Position numbers and translations under genes: made by a program. Below, one piece after another: positions 23,140 through 30,727 of a stretch of 36,139 nt of DNA; position 1 is the stretch's first letter, and every line of letters starts with the position of its first letter. The DNA comes from a virus, in IMG/VR virus record IMGVR_UViG_3300030108_002106, positions 1 to 36,139 of that record; one strand, written 5' to 3'. The notes below the pieces were generated by a model. That model did no database searches and was not told where the DNA came from. It was given only the letters and a program-made list of their open reading frames with translations.

Positions 23140-24717
23140 TTAAGCTGCGGTGTCAACCTCTCTCCACGTAGCGGTTGTGCCGGTATCAACGGTTTCCCAG
23201 ATTAAAGCATTAAGCGATCCAGTAGACATTGTCAAGTTATTTCCTGTTAAACTTACTGTCCCCGTTCCTTCTAAACTTACACTACCGAGAGTGCTTGTCA
23301 AGGTAATTCCTGAAGGAGAAGCGATAGTATTTGGTGTTCCTGGAGCAGTTCCAAGGGTCATTGTCATGCTTATTCCAGAAGGAGCTACTTGTATCGAATC
23401 AGATACTCCACCCCAGTCTAAAGCACCCCATGTAGATCTACCCCAACCAGCGTTAATTTCACTAGATATTCCTACATCTGCAACAGTAGGTGTTAAATTA
23501 AATCCTACTAAATCAGCTTTATCATTTCCATCATTATTCCATAAACCTTGACCCCATTCTTTTCTACCCCAACCAACATTAACTTCAGCATCTGTTGTTA
23601 CAGAGCCAAGAGTCATAGGTAAAGAGAAGCTTCCTGTAACTAATGTTCCAGGTATACCCCAACCTAATCTACCCCATTGTTGTCTGCCCCAACCGGTATT
23701 AACTTCGTTTGTTATAGATACTGAACCTAAAGTTGCGGATAAACTAAATGTGCCTACAGCACCTGCTTCGTTTGGAGATCCCCAAGTTTGAGCTCCCCAT
23801 TCAGTTCTGCCCCAACCGGTATTAACTTCACCTGAAGAACCTTCGTTTCCTAAACTTAAACTTAAAGGGAATCCTGTGACTTGAACATCTAATACAGTTT
23901 CATTTAATCCCCATGGTTCATTACCCCATTCAGCTCTGCCCCATCCTGTATTAACTTGAGTTCCAATAGTTACAGATCCAAGGCTTGAAGACATTTGAAT
24001 ACCAGTTGGTAAAACAGTTCCAAAAACTCCCCATGATCCTGTATTCCAAGCATCTCTACCCCATCCTGTATTTATTTCTGATCCAATAGTTACACTTCCT
24101 AGAGAAGCTGACATTCCTATGCCATTTGGAAAAGCATCAGTATTTGTAGCTGCACCCCACTGATCGGCTCCCCAAGTTCTTCTACCCCAACCAGCGTTTA
24201 CTTCAGCGTCAGTAGTAACGCTTTGTAAACTTAAACTTAATGGAAATCCTGTTACTTGAGGAGCAGCATTATCTTGATCGCCCCACTGTCCTGTACTCCA
24301 ACTTAATGATGACCATCCATCGTTAACAATATCAACCTCTCCTCCCATTCTGAGGCCGTGATAAAAACAATAATAATAAAAATCGGTTGCGCTTGCAGGA
24401 GTAATTTCTACGTATCGAGTTGTTGCTGAATTAAAAGATCCGCTAGCGTAAGAAGAATAAGGGACCGTTGATCCATCTAAATTATAAACAACCCCTGTTT
24501 CTATTCTTCCTGAGTTAGGATTAGAGGAATCAGTAGTAAATAATAATGGATGGCCATCGTTTGTGGCATCGTCTTGATTAAATCTTAAAGTAGCACCTTG
24601 TGTCCACGTAATATCTAAATCACGAACACCGTCTAAATAATAAACGCTACCTGTGCCCGTGCCTGACGGATATAGAGTTCCGGAAGCGACCGTGACTGTG
24701 TAAGTTTTATCCGCCAT
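23140..24717 (-). CDS. Tail fibre-like protein with cupredoxin-like N-terminus and seven Trp-rich repeats (525 aa)
   Basis: Residues about 26-132 look like a single beta-sandwich domain with the spacing of a type 1 copper site: H56 in NDGHPLLF and C117, H120, M124 in YYYCFYHGLRMGG (Cys-x2-His-x3-Met). Residues 135-435 contain a degenerate and then seven clear GWGR repeats (at 176, 218, 258, 301, 342, 382, 424) with a 40-43 residue period. The C-terminal 90 residues are Thr/Ser-rich beta sequence with more TLGSV elements. The gene lies between adaptor-type genes and fibre genes, so it is almost certainly a virion protein of the tail. Confidence 0.75.
   Translation of the reverse strand: MADKTYTVTVASGTLYPSGTGTGSVYYLDGVRDLDITWTQGATLRFNQDDATNDGHPLLFTTDSSNPNSGRIETGVVYNLDGSTVPYSSYASGSFNSATTRYVEITPASATDFYYYCFYHGLRMGGEVDIVNDGWSSLSWSTGQWGDQDNAAPQVTGFPLSLSLQSVTTDAEVNAGWGRRTWGADQWGAATNTDAFPNGIGMSASLGSVTIGSEINTGWGRDAWNTGSWGVFGTVLPTGIQMSSSLGSVTIGTQVNTGWGRAEWGNEPWGLNETVLDVQVTGFPLSLSLGNEGSSGEVNTGWGRTEWGAQTWGSPNEAGAVGTFSLSATLGSVSITNEVNTGWGRQQWGRLGWGIPGTLVTGSFSLPMTLGSVTTDAEVNVGWGRKEWGQGLWNNDGNDKADLVGFNLTPTVADVGISSEINAGWGRSTWGALDWGGVSDSIQVAPSGISMTMTLGTAPGTPNTIASPSGITLTSTLGSVSLEGTGTVSLTGNNLTMSTGSLNALIWETVDTGTTATWREVDTAA
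23413..24192 (-). repeat. Seven tandem protein-coding repeats (about 120-130 bp each)
   Basis: Each unit encodes a GWGR-x2-W(G)-x3-W(G) element followed by a variable linker, a small beta segment such as SLSLGSV or ATLGSV, and a hydrophilic E-(V/I)-N-(T/A) before the next unit. Units differ at many codons, so the array is old and not a recent slippage product. Confidence 0.8.
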
Positions 24718-24733
24718 AGGAGGTTCCTCCTAT
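24716..24733 (-). promoter_or_regulatory. Shine-Dalgarno embedded in an inverted repeat
   Basis: ATAGGAGG, two bases, CCTCCTAT forms a perfect 8-bp inverted repeat whose minus-strand reading contains AGGAGG (24731-24726) 8 bases before the ATG at 24717, followed directly by the complementary CCTCCT. Folding as seven base pairs with a GAAC tetraloop would hide both the ribosome site and the start. The upstream stop codon (24735-24733) touches the hairpin, so a terminating ribosome could open it. Confidence 0.55.
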
Positions 24734-25191
24734 TATCCGGATATTCTTAATATCGCTGCTGAAGTTGTAAATGCTGGAAACTGAATAGTAAACGTTCCTG
24801 ATGTTGCAGTTTTATCACCACCAAAATCTAAAACTACTACGGCATCAGTTGTACCTGAACCTGCTCCCATAGTTGTGTTGTAGATTAATGCACCTCTTGC
24901 TGTAAGAGTTACACCTGTGAAAGATAAATCAGCAAAGTCAGTTATCGCTACGCCAGAAGCTACTGATGTTCCTGTGTTGACTAACGCTTTCCCACCTTGA
25001 GTGTAAGTCCCTGTGTTAGAAACTTGGTTTCCTGTACTATCACCTGGGTAAGTTGTCGTTGAAGAATTTAAAGTAGCGGAACTTGTGTAAAGCGCTAATT
25101 TATAAGTGTCACCACCGGTTTGTTTGAAACTGTGGTCTCCATCTAAAAGTTCTTTTTTAAAACTGTTACATACTGCTTGCGTTATTGCCAT
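24733..25191 (-). CDS. Conserved phage structural protein (152 aa)
   Basis: The start MAITQAVCNSFKKELLDGDH, the KLALYTSSATLN segment, and the block FADLSFTGVTLTARGALIYN followed by VVLDFGGDKTATSGTFTIQFP belong to a common family of marine phage virion proteins, probably a small beta-sandwich tail or head-tail component. No enzymatic motif. An AAGGAGT ribosome site precedes ATG 25191. The stop at 24733 lies at the base of the hairpin controlling the next gene. Confidence 0.75.
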   Translation of the reverse strand: MAITQAVCNSFKKELLDGDHSFKQTGGDTYKLALYTSSATLNSSTTTYPGDSTGNQVSNTGTYTQGGKALVNTGTSVASGVAITDFADLSFTGVTLTARGALIYNTTMGAGSGTTDAVVVLDFGGDKTATSGTFTIQFPAFTTSAAILRISG

Positions 25192-25200
25192 AAAAACTCC

Positions 25201-25854
25201 TTATTGTTTTCCAATTCGAGGAACACCACTTTGATATTCGTCTCGTCTTCGTCTCCCCATTTGCTCGATTGAGAATCCTTTGACTGCCTCAACGTATTTT
25301 TTATCATAATGTTGTAACATGTCAAGCGGACCTTTCAAGAATCCGTATGCCTCTACTAGGCAAGCATACAATAAGCCATTGGGAAATTTTTCGCTTAAGT
25401 ATGTAGTAGCATTTGTACTAGATAATCCTTGAGGTTTCAAGATATAATTTAACTGAATTGTGTATGTAGCATTAGGGACCGGGGCAAAAACTAAATGGCT
25501 CTCATCCCAATAGCTATAGTATTTCGGTACACCTGTTGCATCAGATTTGTTATATTCTGCCATAAAATTAGTATCTCTATAGTCTAAAAAGTCTCTTTCA
25601 GTGCCTGCTCCTACACCACTAGAATCTACAATTTGAGCAGATCTGACAATTAAAAGGTCAGATGGATTTTGTACATATCTTTGATCAACGGTCAACAATG
25701 CTGTCGCATAAAATCTATTATTATCAGAGTCTACGTCTCTAAGCAGTCTAAATTCAGCGTCTTGAATAAAACCATTTAAAATAGTGTCAGTAAAAACATT
25801 ACTGTCAACCTCTGTATAATCTTTAATTTTTGTTTTTAATTCATCGTATGTCAT
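25201..25854 (-). CDS. Head-tail adaptor protein (SU10-type adaptor-like)
   Basis: The 217-residue, mainly helical protein begins MTYDELKTKIKDYTEVDSNV and has FIQDAEFRLLRDVD, then a beta part with PKYYSYWDESHLVFAPVP and YTIQLNYILKP, and a helical end with FPNGLLYACLVEAYGFLKGP. This succession is that of phage adaptor proteins that bind below the portal ring (T7 gp11 / SU10 adaptor type). It shares ATGA with the upstream gene at 25851-25854. The very basic MGRRRRDEY segment near the C-terminus could contact DNA or the portal. Confidence 0.8.
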   Translation of the reverse strand: MTYDELKTKIKDYTEVDSNVFTDTILNGFIQDAEFRLLRDVDSDNNRFYATALLTVDQRYVQNPSDLLIVRSAQIVDSSGVGAGTERDFLDYRDTNFMAEYNKSDATGVPKYYSYWDESHLVFAPVPNATYTIQLNYILKPQGLSSTNATTYLSEKFPNGLLYACLVEAYGFLKGPLDMLQHYDKKYVEAVKGFSIEQMGRRRRDEYQSGVPRIGKQ

Positions 25855-26663
25855 GCTCTTACATTAACAGGTCCTACTAAAACTTCAAGACCTCCTCCAT
25901 TATCGGTTGATGTTGCGTTAGATTTTAAATTAAATTTAAAGCTGTTTGTTTGAGTTAACGTAGCTGGTTGACCAGTATAAGGAACAGATGTTTCAATCAT
26001 AGTAATTTTATAGCTTCCAAAAACTTTAGCTCCACTGTCATGAGATCTAGCCGTGGTATTAGGAGGCACAACTCCTCTAAATGGTGCAGCTGTTCCTCTA
26101 ATGCATCCAGTTAAATCATTTCCTGAAACTCCTGTATACTGAATAGTTTCATCTTCGATTTTACCCGCATCGATTGTTCCATCTTGAGCGTGAACTTTTT
26201 CAATAACAACAAATCCTGAAGTTGGAAAGATAGTGGCATCAGTTAAAGTAATTGTATTAGCGGTTGTTGTGATATCTCCATTTAAAGTTGTTCCTAATTC
26301 AAGAGTATTTGTTGTAACTCCTCCAATAGGATTTTTAACATTTTGAAATCTTACAGCGTCATCCGTCAACATAGTGCTGTTAGTTTGAGCAACAGTAACG
26401 AGAGTTGAAGATCCAATTGTTGTAAAAGGATTATTATCTAAAAAATCTACAGTTGCAGGTTCAACTCTTGCGGGTCTTGGATGAGGTAAACCTTGAGGAT
26501 CTGCTGTATAAGGTTTTGGATCTAATTGAGGTTGTTTAGGTTCAAACTCAGAAGTATGAACTCTAGCACCATTCCATTCTCTTACCATTTCTCGATAAGG
26601 AAAAGCTAACCCTGATCGATCAGAAATAAATAATGCATATTTTCCTTTTGATAAATTACTCAT
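25851..26663 (-). CDS. Structural protein of the connector/tail region (270 aa)
   Basis: The N-terminus KGKYALFISDRSGLAFPYRE and REWNGARVHTSEFEPKQPQL are typical of a conserved marine phage protein encoded between the two adaptors. Residues about 124-215 form a module with FPTSGFVVIE, ETIQYTGVSGNDLTGCIRGT and a HDSGAKV end that is also present in the gp4-like gene upstream. The C-terminus (PVNVRA) is beta-rich. It probably forms part of the connector; no enzyme motif seen. The gap to the upstream gene is 2 bases. Confidence 0.7.
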   Translation of the reverse strand: MSNLSKGKYALFISDRSGLAFPYREMVREWNGARVHTSEFEPKQPQLDPKPYTADPQGLPHPRPARVEPATVDFLDNNPFTTIGSSTLVTVAQTNSTMLTDDAVRFQNVKNPIGGVTTNTLELGTTLNGDITTTANTITLTDATIFPTSGFVVIEKVHAQDGTIDAGKIEDETIQYTGVSGNDLTGCIRGTAAPFRGVVPPNTTARSHDSGAKVFGSYKITMIETSVPYTGQPATLTQTNSFKFNLKSNATSTDNGGGLEVLVGPVNVRA

Positions 26664-26665
26664 AA

Positions 26666-27607
26666 TTAAGTTGTTGGGTAGTAAGTCTTAGGAGAAATAT
26701 ATGTGCTCGTAGACGAACCATCTTCTTCTAAAGCTCTACTCAACTCATCCTCATATAATAGTTTTAAGTTTTGTGTTTTTTCAGGTGCATATTTTAAACT
26801 TAAGTAATAAGCTAATCCTGCACACATACATGGAACGAATCTGTAAGGAACATTCGTTGCGTTTGTATACGCTCCTGAATCTTGTATTCTTTGTTCATAC
26901 CAAAAATTAATTACATTTCCGTTTTCAGTAGAACCTGGTGTTAAATATAATCTTATAATAATTCTATCAATTAATCTTTGAACATAATATTGTGATGGCT
27001 GACCTGTTGAAGTTTTATTTGATAAAGCTTGATACTGAGATCTAGATATTTTTTCTAGAGGTGCATCAACATTAGATGAATTTCTATAAGACATTTCTAA
27101 AATCTCTGCTGCTCCGTTTACAAAATTAGTTACAGCAGCTCCATTGCTGTGAGTGGCCGCTGTGGTTCCGTTTACTCCTCTCGTAACTCCTGTAAGTTCT
27201 AAACTACTAAATCCTGTGTAGCTGATATTTTCAGAACCAACATTAATCGTGCCTGAAGTAGGCATTCCAGTTTTTGAAGCTAACGTAATTCCTGTAGTTT
27301 GTGAGTCTGTAGTTATGGCTGCGGATAATGTAGTAGTAACTCCGTTTGAATTACCGTCGCCCGTGGATCTAAACAAAACATATTCGCTAGTTCCATTTAC
27401 CAAAGTGATATTTGTGTTTGCTACTTCCCAATAGTGAAGACCTCTATTTCCCCATTCAGAAAATAGAATATTAAGAGATCTTCGAGCAGTTTTTAAATTA
27501 TAACCACTCATATCGAATTGTCCTATTCGATTATAAGACTCTTCGATTATCTCATCTATATAAAATGTTTTCTCAAAAACATTAGTGCCCGAAGTAGTAT
27601 TTGGCAT
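26666..27607 (-). CDS. Tail accessory factor / adaptor (P22 gp4-like)
   Basis: The 313-residue protein has the family order: DEIIEESYNRIGQ, ARRSLNILFSEWGNRGLHYW, NGTSEYVL, then (after an inserted module at about 92-161) EILEMSYRNSSN, KISRSQYQALSNKTSTGQPS, a beta strand block with RIIIRLYLTP, VINFWYEQRIQDSGAYTN and PCMCAGLAYYLSLKYAPE. It should sit between portal and tail knob. The inserted TGMPTSGTINVGSENISYTG module is unusual because it duplicates the module in the next gene downstream. Confidence 0.85.
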   Translation of the reverse strand: MPNTTSGTNVFEKTFYIDEIIEESYNRIGQFDMSGYNLKTARRSLNILFSEWGNRGLHYWEVANTNITLVNGTSEYVLFRSTGDGNSNGVTTTLSAAITTDSQTTGITLASKTGMPTSGTINVGSENISYTGFSSLELTGVTRGVNGTTAATHSNGAAVTNFVNGAAEILEMSYRNSSNVDAPLEKISRSQYQALSNKTSTGQPSQYYVQRLIDRIIIRLYLTPGSTENGNVINFWYEQRIQDSGAYTNATNVPYRFVPCMCAGLAYYLSLKYAPEKTQNLKLLYEDELSRALEEDGSSTSTYISPKTYYPTT

Positions 27608-27618
27608 TGTTTAGCCTC

Positions 27619-27927
27619 CTACGTGTTATTTCCGCCACTATGAAATATAGAGCAAACAGTTACGTGTTCTGTTACAAACGCCACTGTCAAATCTGAAGTA
27701 AATAGAATTGGCTGTGGAAAATTAATTACTAAAGGTGTTGCGCCTGAAGCTGTGCCTGTAGTTTTGTATTTAAATTTTACAGTTCCTGAAGAACCACCAT
27801 CTTTTAAATGAAAGTCTCCTGAAACTCCTGTTGTATTTAATACAACACCATAAGCTCTTGCTCTTCCTGCAACAACAGTTTTATTCTCAGTAGTTACGTT
27901 TGTGTTCGCTATATCAACTTGGTACAT
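27619..27927 (-). CDS. Small virion protein (102 aa)
   Basis: The 102-residue beta-type protein has TENKTVVAGRARAYGVVLN, SGDFHLKDGGSSGTVKFKYK and INFPQPILFTSDLTVAFV, a pattern shared by small head or connector proteins of marine phages. An AAGGAG site precedes ATG 27927 and a bulged hairpin lies upstream. The function is inferred from position only. Confidence 0.65.
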   Translation of the reverse strand: MYQVDIANTNVTTENKTVVAGRARAYGVVLNTTGVSGDFHLKDGGSSGTVKFKYKTTGTASGATPLVINFPQPILFTSDLTVAFVTEHVTVCSIFHSGGNNT

Positions 27928-27944
27928 ATTTTCTCCTTATTGGT

Positions 27945-27989
27945 GTGGGTGAGTATTGAGATCAAAAAGTCTCAAAGTTTCCCACCCAC
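27945..27989 (-). other. Two-tier intergenic hairpin
   Basis: GTGGGTG (27945-27951) pairs with CACCCAC (27983-27989), and inside it TTGAGA (27956-27961) pairs with TCTCAA (27970-27975). The element fills the gap between the 197-residue and 102-residue genes. There is no T-run after it, so it may be an mRNA-processing or stability hairpin rather than a terminator. Confidence 0.45.
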
Positions 27990-27998
27990 GATATTACA

Positions 27999-28592
27999 TT
28001 ACGCTAAGTCTAGAGTTTCTGTAAAGGACATTCCAATGAATGTCACTGTTATATCAGCTCCTGTTAGACCTGGATCTGCCATTGTTACTCTGATTTCATC
28101 AGGTGTTAATGGAATTCCAGCTGTTGTACCTGAACCGCCCGAACCAATTCCTGCTACGCCATTGCAAGCAAAAATTTGAGCAGTGCCTGCAGCTGAAGTT
28201 GCTACCACAGCACCATCTACGTATGCATTAGGGTCACCCGCTGTTCCAACATCTGTAATGTTTCCACCAGTTGTTGTTACTGCGTTATTTCTAATGCAAC
28301 AGTACATAGGTATAAAGTTTGATGGGAAGCCGATTGCTGCCTCATCACCTGTTGTTGCTCCGTTCGCTACAGTCACAGTAGCTTGGTAAGTTTTCATTAC
28401 AAAGCCTGTTGTTGCGATACTGTTAATTAATAATGCACCAGCTTTTTTAGCAGCGTCAGCAGTTACTGAATTTCCACCTGTGCTTTGATGAAGATCAGCG
28501 TGCTTAGTTGCTACACCTGTTGATGCATCTTTTGTTATTGATTCGAATCCGTTCTCCGAACGTACCGGACCATTAAACGTTGTATTTGCCAT
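27999..28592 (-). CDS. Conserved head/virion protein (197 aa)
   Basis: The start MANTTFNGPVRSENGFESI is a widespread beginning of marine phage virion proteins. The remainder is rich in Thr, Ala and Gly with VMKTYQATVTVANGATTGDE, NFIPMYCCIRNNAV and an ADITVTFIGMSFTETLDLA-like end, predicting a beta sandwich. It may be a head fibre or capsid decoration protein. AGGAGG precedes ATG 28592; a weak promoter lies about 90 bases upstream, which may boost expression after the terminator at 29184-29209. Confidence 0.7.
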   Translation of the reverse strand: MANTTFNGPVRSENGFESITKDASTGVATKHADLHQSTGGNSVTADAAKKAGALLINSIATTGFVMKTYQATVTVANGATTGDEAAIGFPSNFIPMYCCIRNNAVTTTGGNITDVGTAGDPNAYVDGAVVATSAAGTAQIFACNGVAGIGSGGSGTTAGIPLTPDEIRVTMADPGLTGADITVTFIGMSFTETLDLA

Positions 28593-28678
28593 AATTATAT
28601 CCTCCTAGTTTTATCGAACGCAGTCTCTAGGCCGTCGACTATACTCGTCTACGTTCTGATTAATTGTATAGTAAGTTA

Positions 28679-28707
28679 GATATATATTAGATTTTTATGA
28701 AGTGCAA
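28679..28707 (-). promoter_or_regulatory. Possible internal promoter after the capsid terminator
   Basis: Minus-strand TTGCAC (28707-28702), 17 bases, TATATC (28684-28679) in a 160-base gap (28593-28752) with no gene. It would restart transcription downstream of the capsid terminator, with a leader of about 80 bases to ATG 28592. The -10 box is imperfect, so confidence is low. I see nothing else convincing in the gap. Confidence 0.3.
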
Positions 28708-28752
28708 GAGAGCCTTATAAGAAAGTACGATTTCAGCGATTGTAGCTTTTTC

Positions 28753-28971
28753 CTAAGTAGCTACTGAAACTTCGGGTGCAGCGTCGTCTATTTTATTAGT
28801 TAGACTAGCTATCTTAGCTTCCTCTAACTTAATTTGATTGACCACTTCTCTAATTTTTTGGTCAATCCTGACCATATCCAAAGTGTACCTTTGGTTGTCA
28901 CGCTGATGCACTGCCCATTCTGTCTCTAGACCCCTCTTCTTCTTGTAAAGGTCTCTGACTTGTATTTGCAT
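28753..28971 (-). CDS. Small coiled-coil protein (72 aa)
   Basis: MQIQVRDLYKKKRGLETEW is followed by RYTLDMVRIDQKIREVVNQI and KLEEAKIASLTNKID, a nearly continuous heptad pattern predicting a coiled coil. It starts inside the 3' end of the preceding gene (74-base overlap) but has its own AGGAG site 9 bases before the ATG. The function is unknown; a small scaffold or assembly factor is possible. Confidence 0.6.
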   Translation of the reverse strand: MQIQVRDLYKKKRGLETEWAVHQRDNQRYTLDMVRIDQKIREVVNQIKLEEAKIASLTNKIDDAAPEVSVAT

Positions 28972-29158
28972 CTATGGTCTCCTCATAGGTTATCCATACT
29001 CTAGATGAATCACTAAATCCATCTTTATCCCACTTTACACTATTTTCTCCTAGTTTGTCAACTAGTGCATTTTCAAAGGCTTCGCTGTTGTCTTCAGATT
29101 GAAGATTAAAGTCAGCGTAATAGCCATATGCTCTGATTTGTACACGGAATAATTTCAT
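28898..29158 (-). CDS. Small hypothetical protein (86 aa)
   Basis: MKLFRVQIRAYGYYADFNLQ with ALVDKLGENSVKWDKDGFSD and SRVWITYEETIDA predicts a small alpha/beta protein. The last 20 residues (after about 66) are encoded in the overlap with the coiled-coil gene and look less structured. It is the first gene after the capsid terminator and so depends on read-through or an unseen promoter. No function recognised. Confidence 0.55.
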   Translation of the reverse strand: MKLFRVQIRAYGYYADFNLQSEDNSEAFENALVDKLGENSVKWDKDGFSDSSRVWITYEETIDANTSQRPLQEEEGSRDRMGSASA

Positions 29159-29183
29159 GGTTGCTTTTTCTTTCTATCATAAA

Positions 29184-29209
29184 AAAAGGGGGCTTTACAG
29201 CCCCCTTTT
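29184..29209 (-). terminator. Rho-independent terminator after the capsid gene
   Basis: AAAAGGGGGCT (29184-29194), TTAC, AGCCCCCTTTT (29199-29209): a perfect 11-bp stem with a 4-base loop and a T-run on the minus-strand transcript, placed 19 bases after the stop of the major capsid gene. The A/T flanks make it able to work in both directions. Confidence 0.9.
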
Positions 29210-29227
29210 AATTTAATTATTTAATGA

Positions 29228-30130
29228 TTAAACGCCTGGTGTGCCGAAAATACCTCTAAAGTCAGATGCGCCAAATACGTATCTTTCTCTAGCTTTGTAT
29301 CTTACGTTTCCAGTATCAAAGTCGCCTTCCATAGCTGTGGAAATTGGTGTTCTTACGAACATTTTCATTCCATTAGGTACGTCAGTGATAATGAAAAACG
29401 CATCAGGGTCAGTTAAGAAATTATTCACTCTATAACCTTGAGGAATCATTCCCATAGATCTGATTGCGTTAATGTCGTTATCAGCTGTAGCAACTCTACC
29501 TTCAGATTTCATCAATCTTTCAGCAGTGAATTGAAGCTGAGAAGGAATAATCATTTTTACTCCTTTAGCTGCAATTTTTAGACCTCTTTCGTCTGTCATC
29601 GCAGCGATCTCTATAAGAGAAGACTCCAATGAAGTTTCGTTTAAGTCTGCATTTGTTGCAAGTCTGTTTGATACAGTACCAGCGATCGTTGGGTGAGACG
29701 TGCTCATTAAAGCGTTTCCATCACCTGATGTGAAAGTAGTGAAACCATTAATTAACGGGTTCACAGCTTTAACTTGCTTCGTGTTTGCCATCGATCTTGC
29801 TAATGCTTTTGTATATCTAGACGATAGTCTGTCATACAAGTTGTCCTCGATTGCTTCTTCAGTAAGTGCGAAAGCAAGAGCCACTGTTTCCATTGTGTAT
29901 CTTGCAGTGTAAGTCTCTTGAGCTGAGTCAAAAGTTACAGCTGAACCTTCCGGTTTTACTTGAGCATTCGCGAAACCTGATAACATAACTTCTTCTTCAA
30001 ACGCTCTGTCTGAAGTTTCAGTCGCATAGATTTCAGCATGCTGATTTTCGTAACGTTTGTATTCCAAGCCGAACAGGGCGTTCAAACCTGGCTCTAGTTC
30101 TTTGACTAGTTGTCCTCGTGATATTGCCAT
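29228..30130 (-). CDS. Major capsid protein
   Basis: The 300-residue protein begins MAISRGQLVKELEPGLNALF and has the block FALTEEAIEDNLYDRLSSRY followed by KALARSMANTKQVKAVNPLI, then MSTSHPTIAG, DERGLKIAAKGVKMIIPSQL and a C-terminal TGNVRYKARERYVFGASDFR. The LTEEAIEDNLYD spine helix, the long inner region and the C-terminal strand fit HK97-fold capsid proteins of the marine phage type. AGGAGA precedes the ATG. It follows the decoration-like gene by 21 bases and is followed by a strong terminator, as expected for a highly expressed capsid transcript. Confidence 0.88.
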   Translation of the reverse strand: MAISRGQLVKELEPGLNALFGLEYKRYENQHAEIYATETSDRAFEEEVMLSGFANAQVKPEGSAVTFDSAQETYTARYTMETVALAFALTEEAIEDNLYDRLSSRYTKALARSMANTKQVKAVNPLINGFTTFTSGDGNALMSTSHPTIAGTVSNRLATNADLNETSLESSLIEIAAMTDERGLKIAAKGVKMIIPSQLQFTAERLMKSEGRVATADNDINAIRSMGMIPQGYRVNNFLTDPDAFFIITDVPNGMKMFVRTPISTAMEGDFDTGNVRYKARERYVFGASDFRGIFGTPGV

Positions 30131-30151
30131 TTTTTATCTCCTATTCAGTTA

Positions 30152-30727
30152 TTATACGCCAGCTACTGCTGCTTTGTAGAAGTGCTCATTGATCGTAACA
30201 ACGAAGTTAACGTTTGAAGTCGTTAAATCATTGCCATCTGGATTTTTGCTCACTCCCATTACTTTTAATTGATTCGTTACGGTGCTTGATGTTGAATCAT
30301 CCAACTCCACTTTCGAAACATTGTTAGCTGAGTCTCCTGCTGTGTACAAGATATTGTACAATCTGAAGACATCAGTTTGCTCTGATGCGAGTGTGTTGTC
30401 TGATTGGATCTCAAACCTTTCGTACGGATCATCTGCCACAAAACCAACTATATCTGTAGCTGCATTGTTTGCGCTAAGATGGTTAGCAAATGTGGGCTTT
30501 GATGTGCTTGAATCAGTAAAGAAACAACCATTGAATGAACCAAGTAGTACATCCCCTGCTGCTGCCACGCCGATTGTTCCAGCGGCTAAAGCTTTAACAG
30601 GATCTTGAAAGAAGATAGCACTATTGTTCGTGTTATCTGTCTTGTACTCGGACAAACCTTGATTGTCATCATTCTGACCAACTTTTCCGATTGGTTTTAA
30701 ACCAAACGCTGCGTCTTTGTTTGCCAT
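30152..30727 (-). CDS. Capsid decoration-like structural protein (191 aa)
   Basis: MANKDAAFGLKPIGKVGQND with YKTDNTNNSAIFFQDPVKAL, LLGSFNGCFFTDSSTSKPTF and FVADDPYERFEIQSD is a recurrent marine phage protein located immediately before the capsid gene. Beta-rich, ending in VNFVVTINEHFY. Its place and abundance of small residues suggest a head decoration or capsid-associated protein. AGGAGA precedes ATG 30727. Confidence 0.75.
   Translation of the reverse strand: MANKDAAFGLKPIGKVGQNDDNQGLSEYKTDNTNNSAIFFQDPVKALAAGTIGVAAAGDVLLGSFNGCFFTDSSTSKPTFANHLSANNAATDIVGFVADDPYERFEIQSDNTLASEQTDVFRLYNILYTAGDSANNVSKVELDDSTSSTVTNQLKVMGVSKNPDGNDLTTSNVNFVVTINEHFYKAAVAGV

Noticed and set aside
23413-24192. DNA-level tandem repeat or CRISPR-like array
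   Set aside because: Repeats are seen at the protein level, units differ at many codons, and there are no constant-length spacers.
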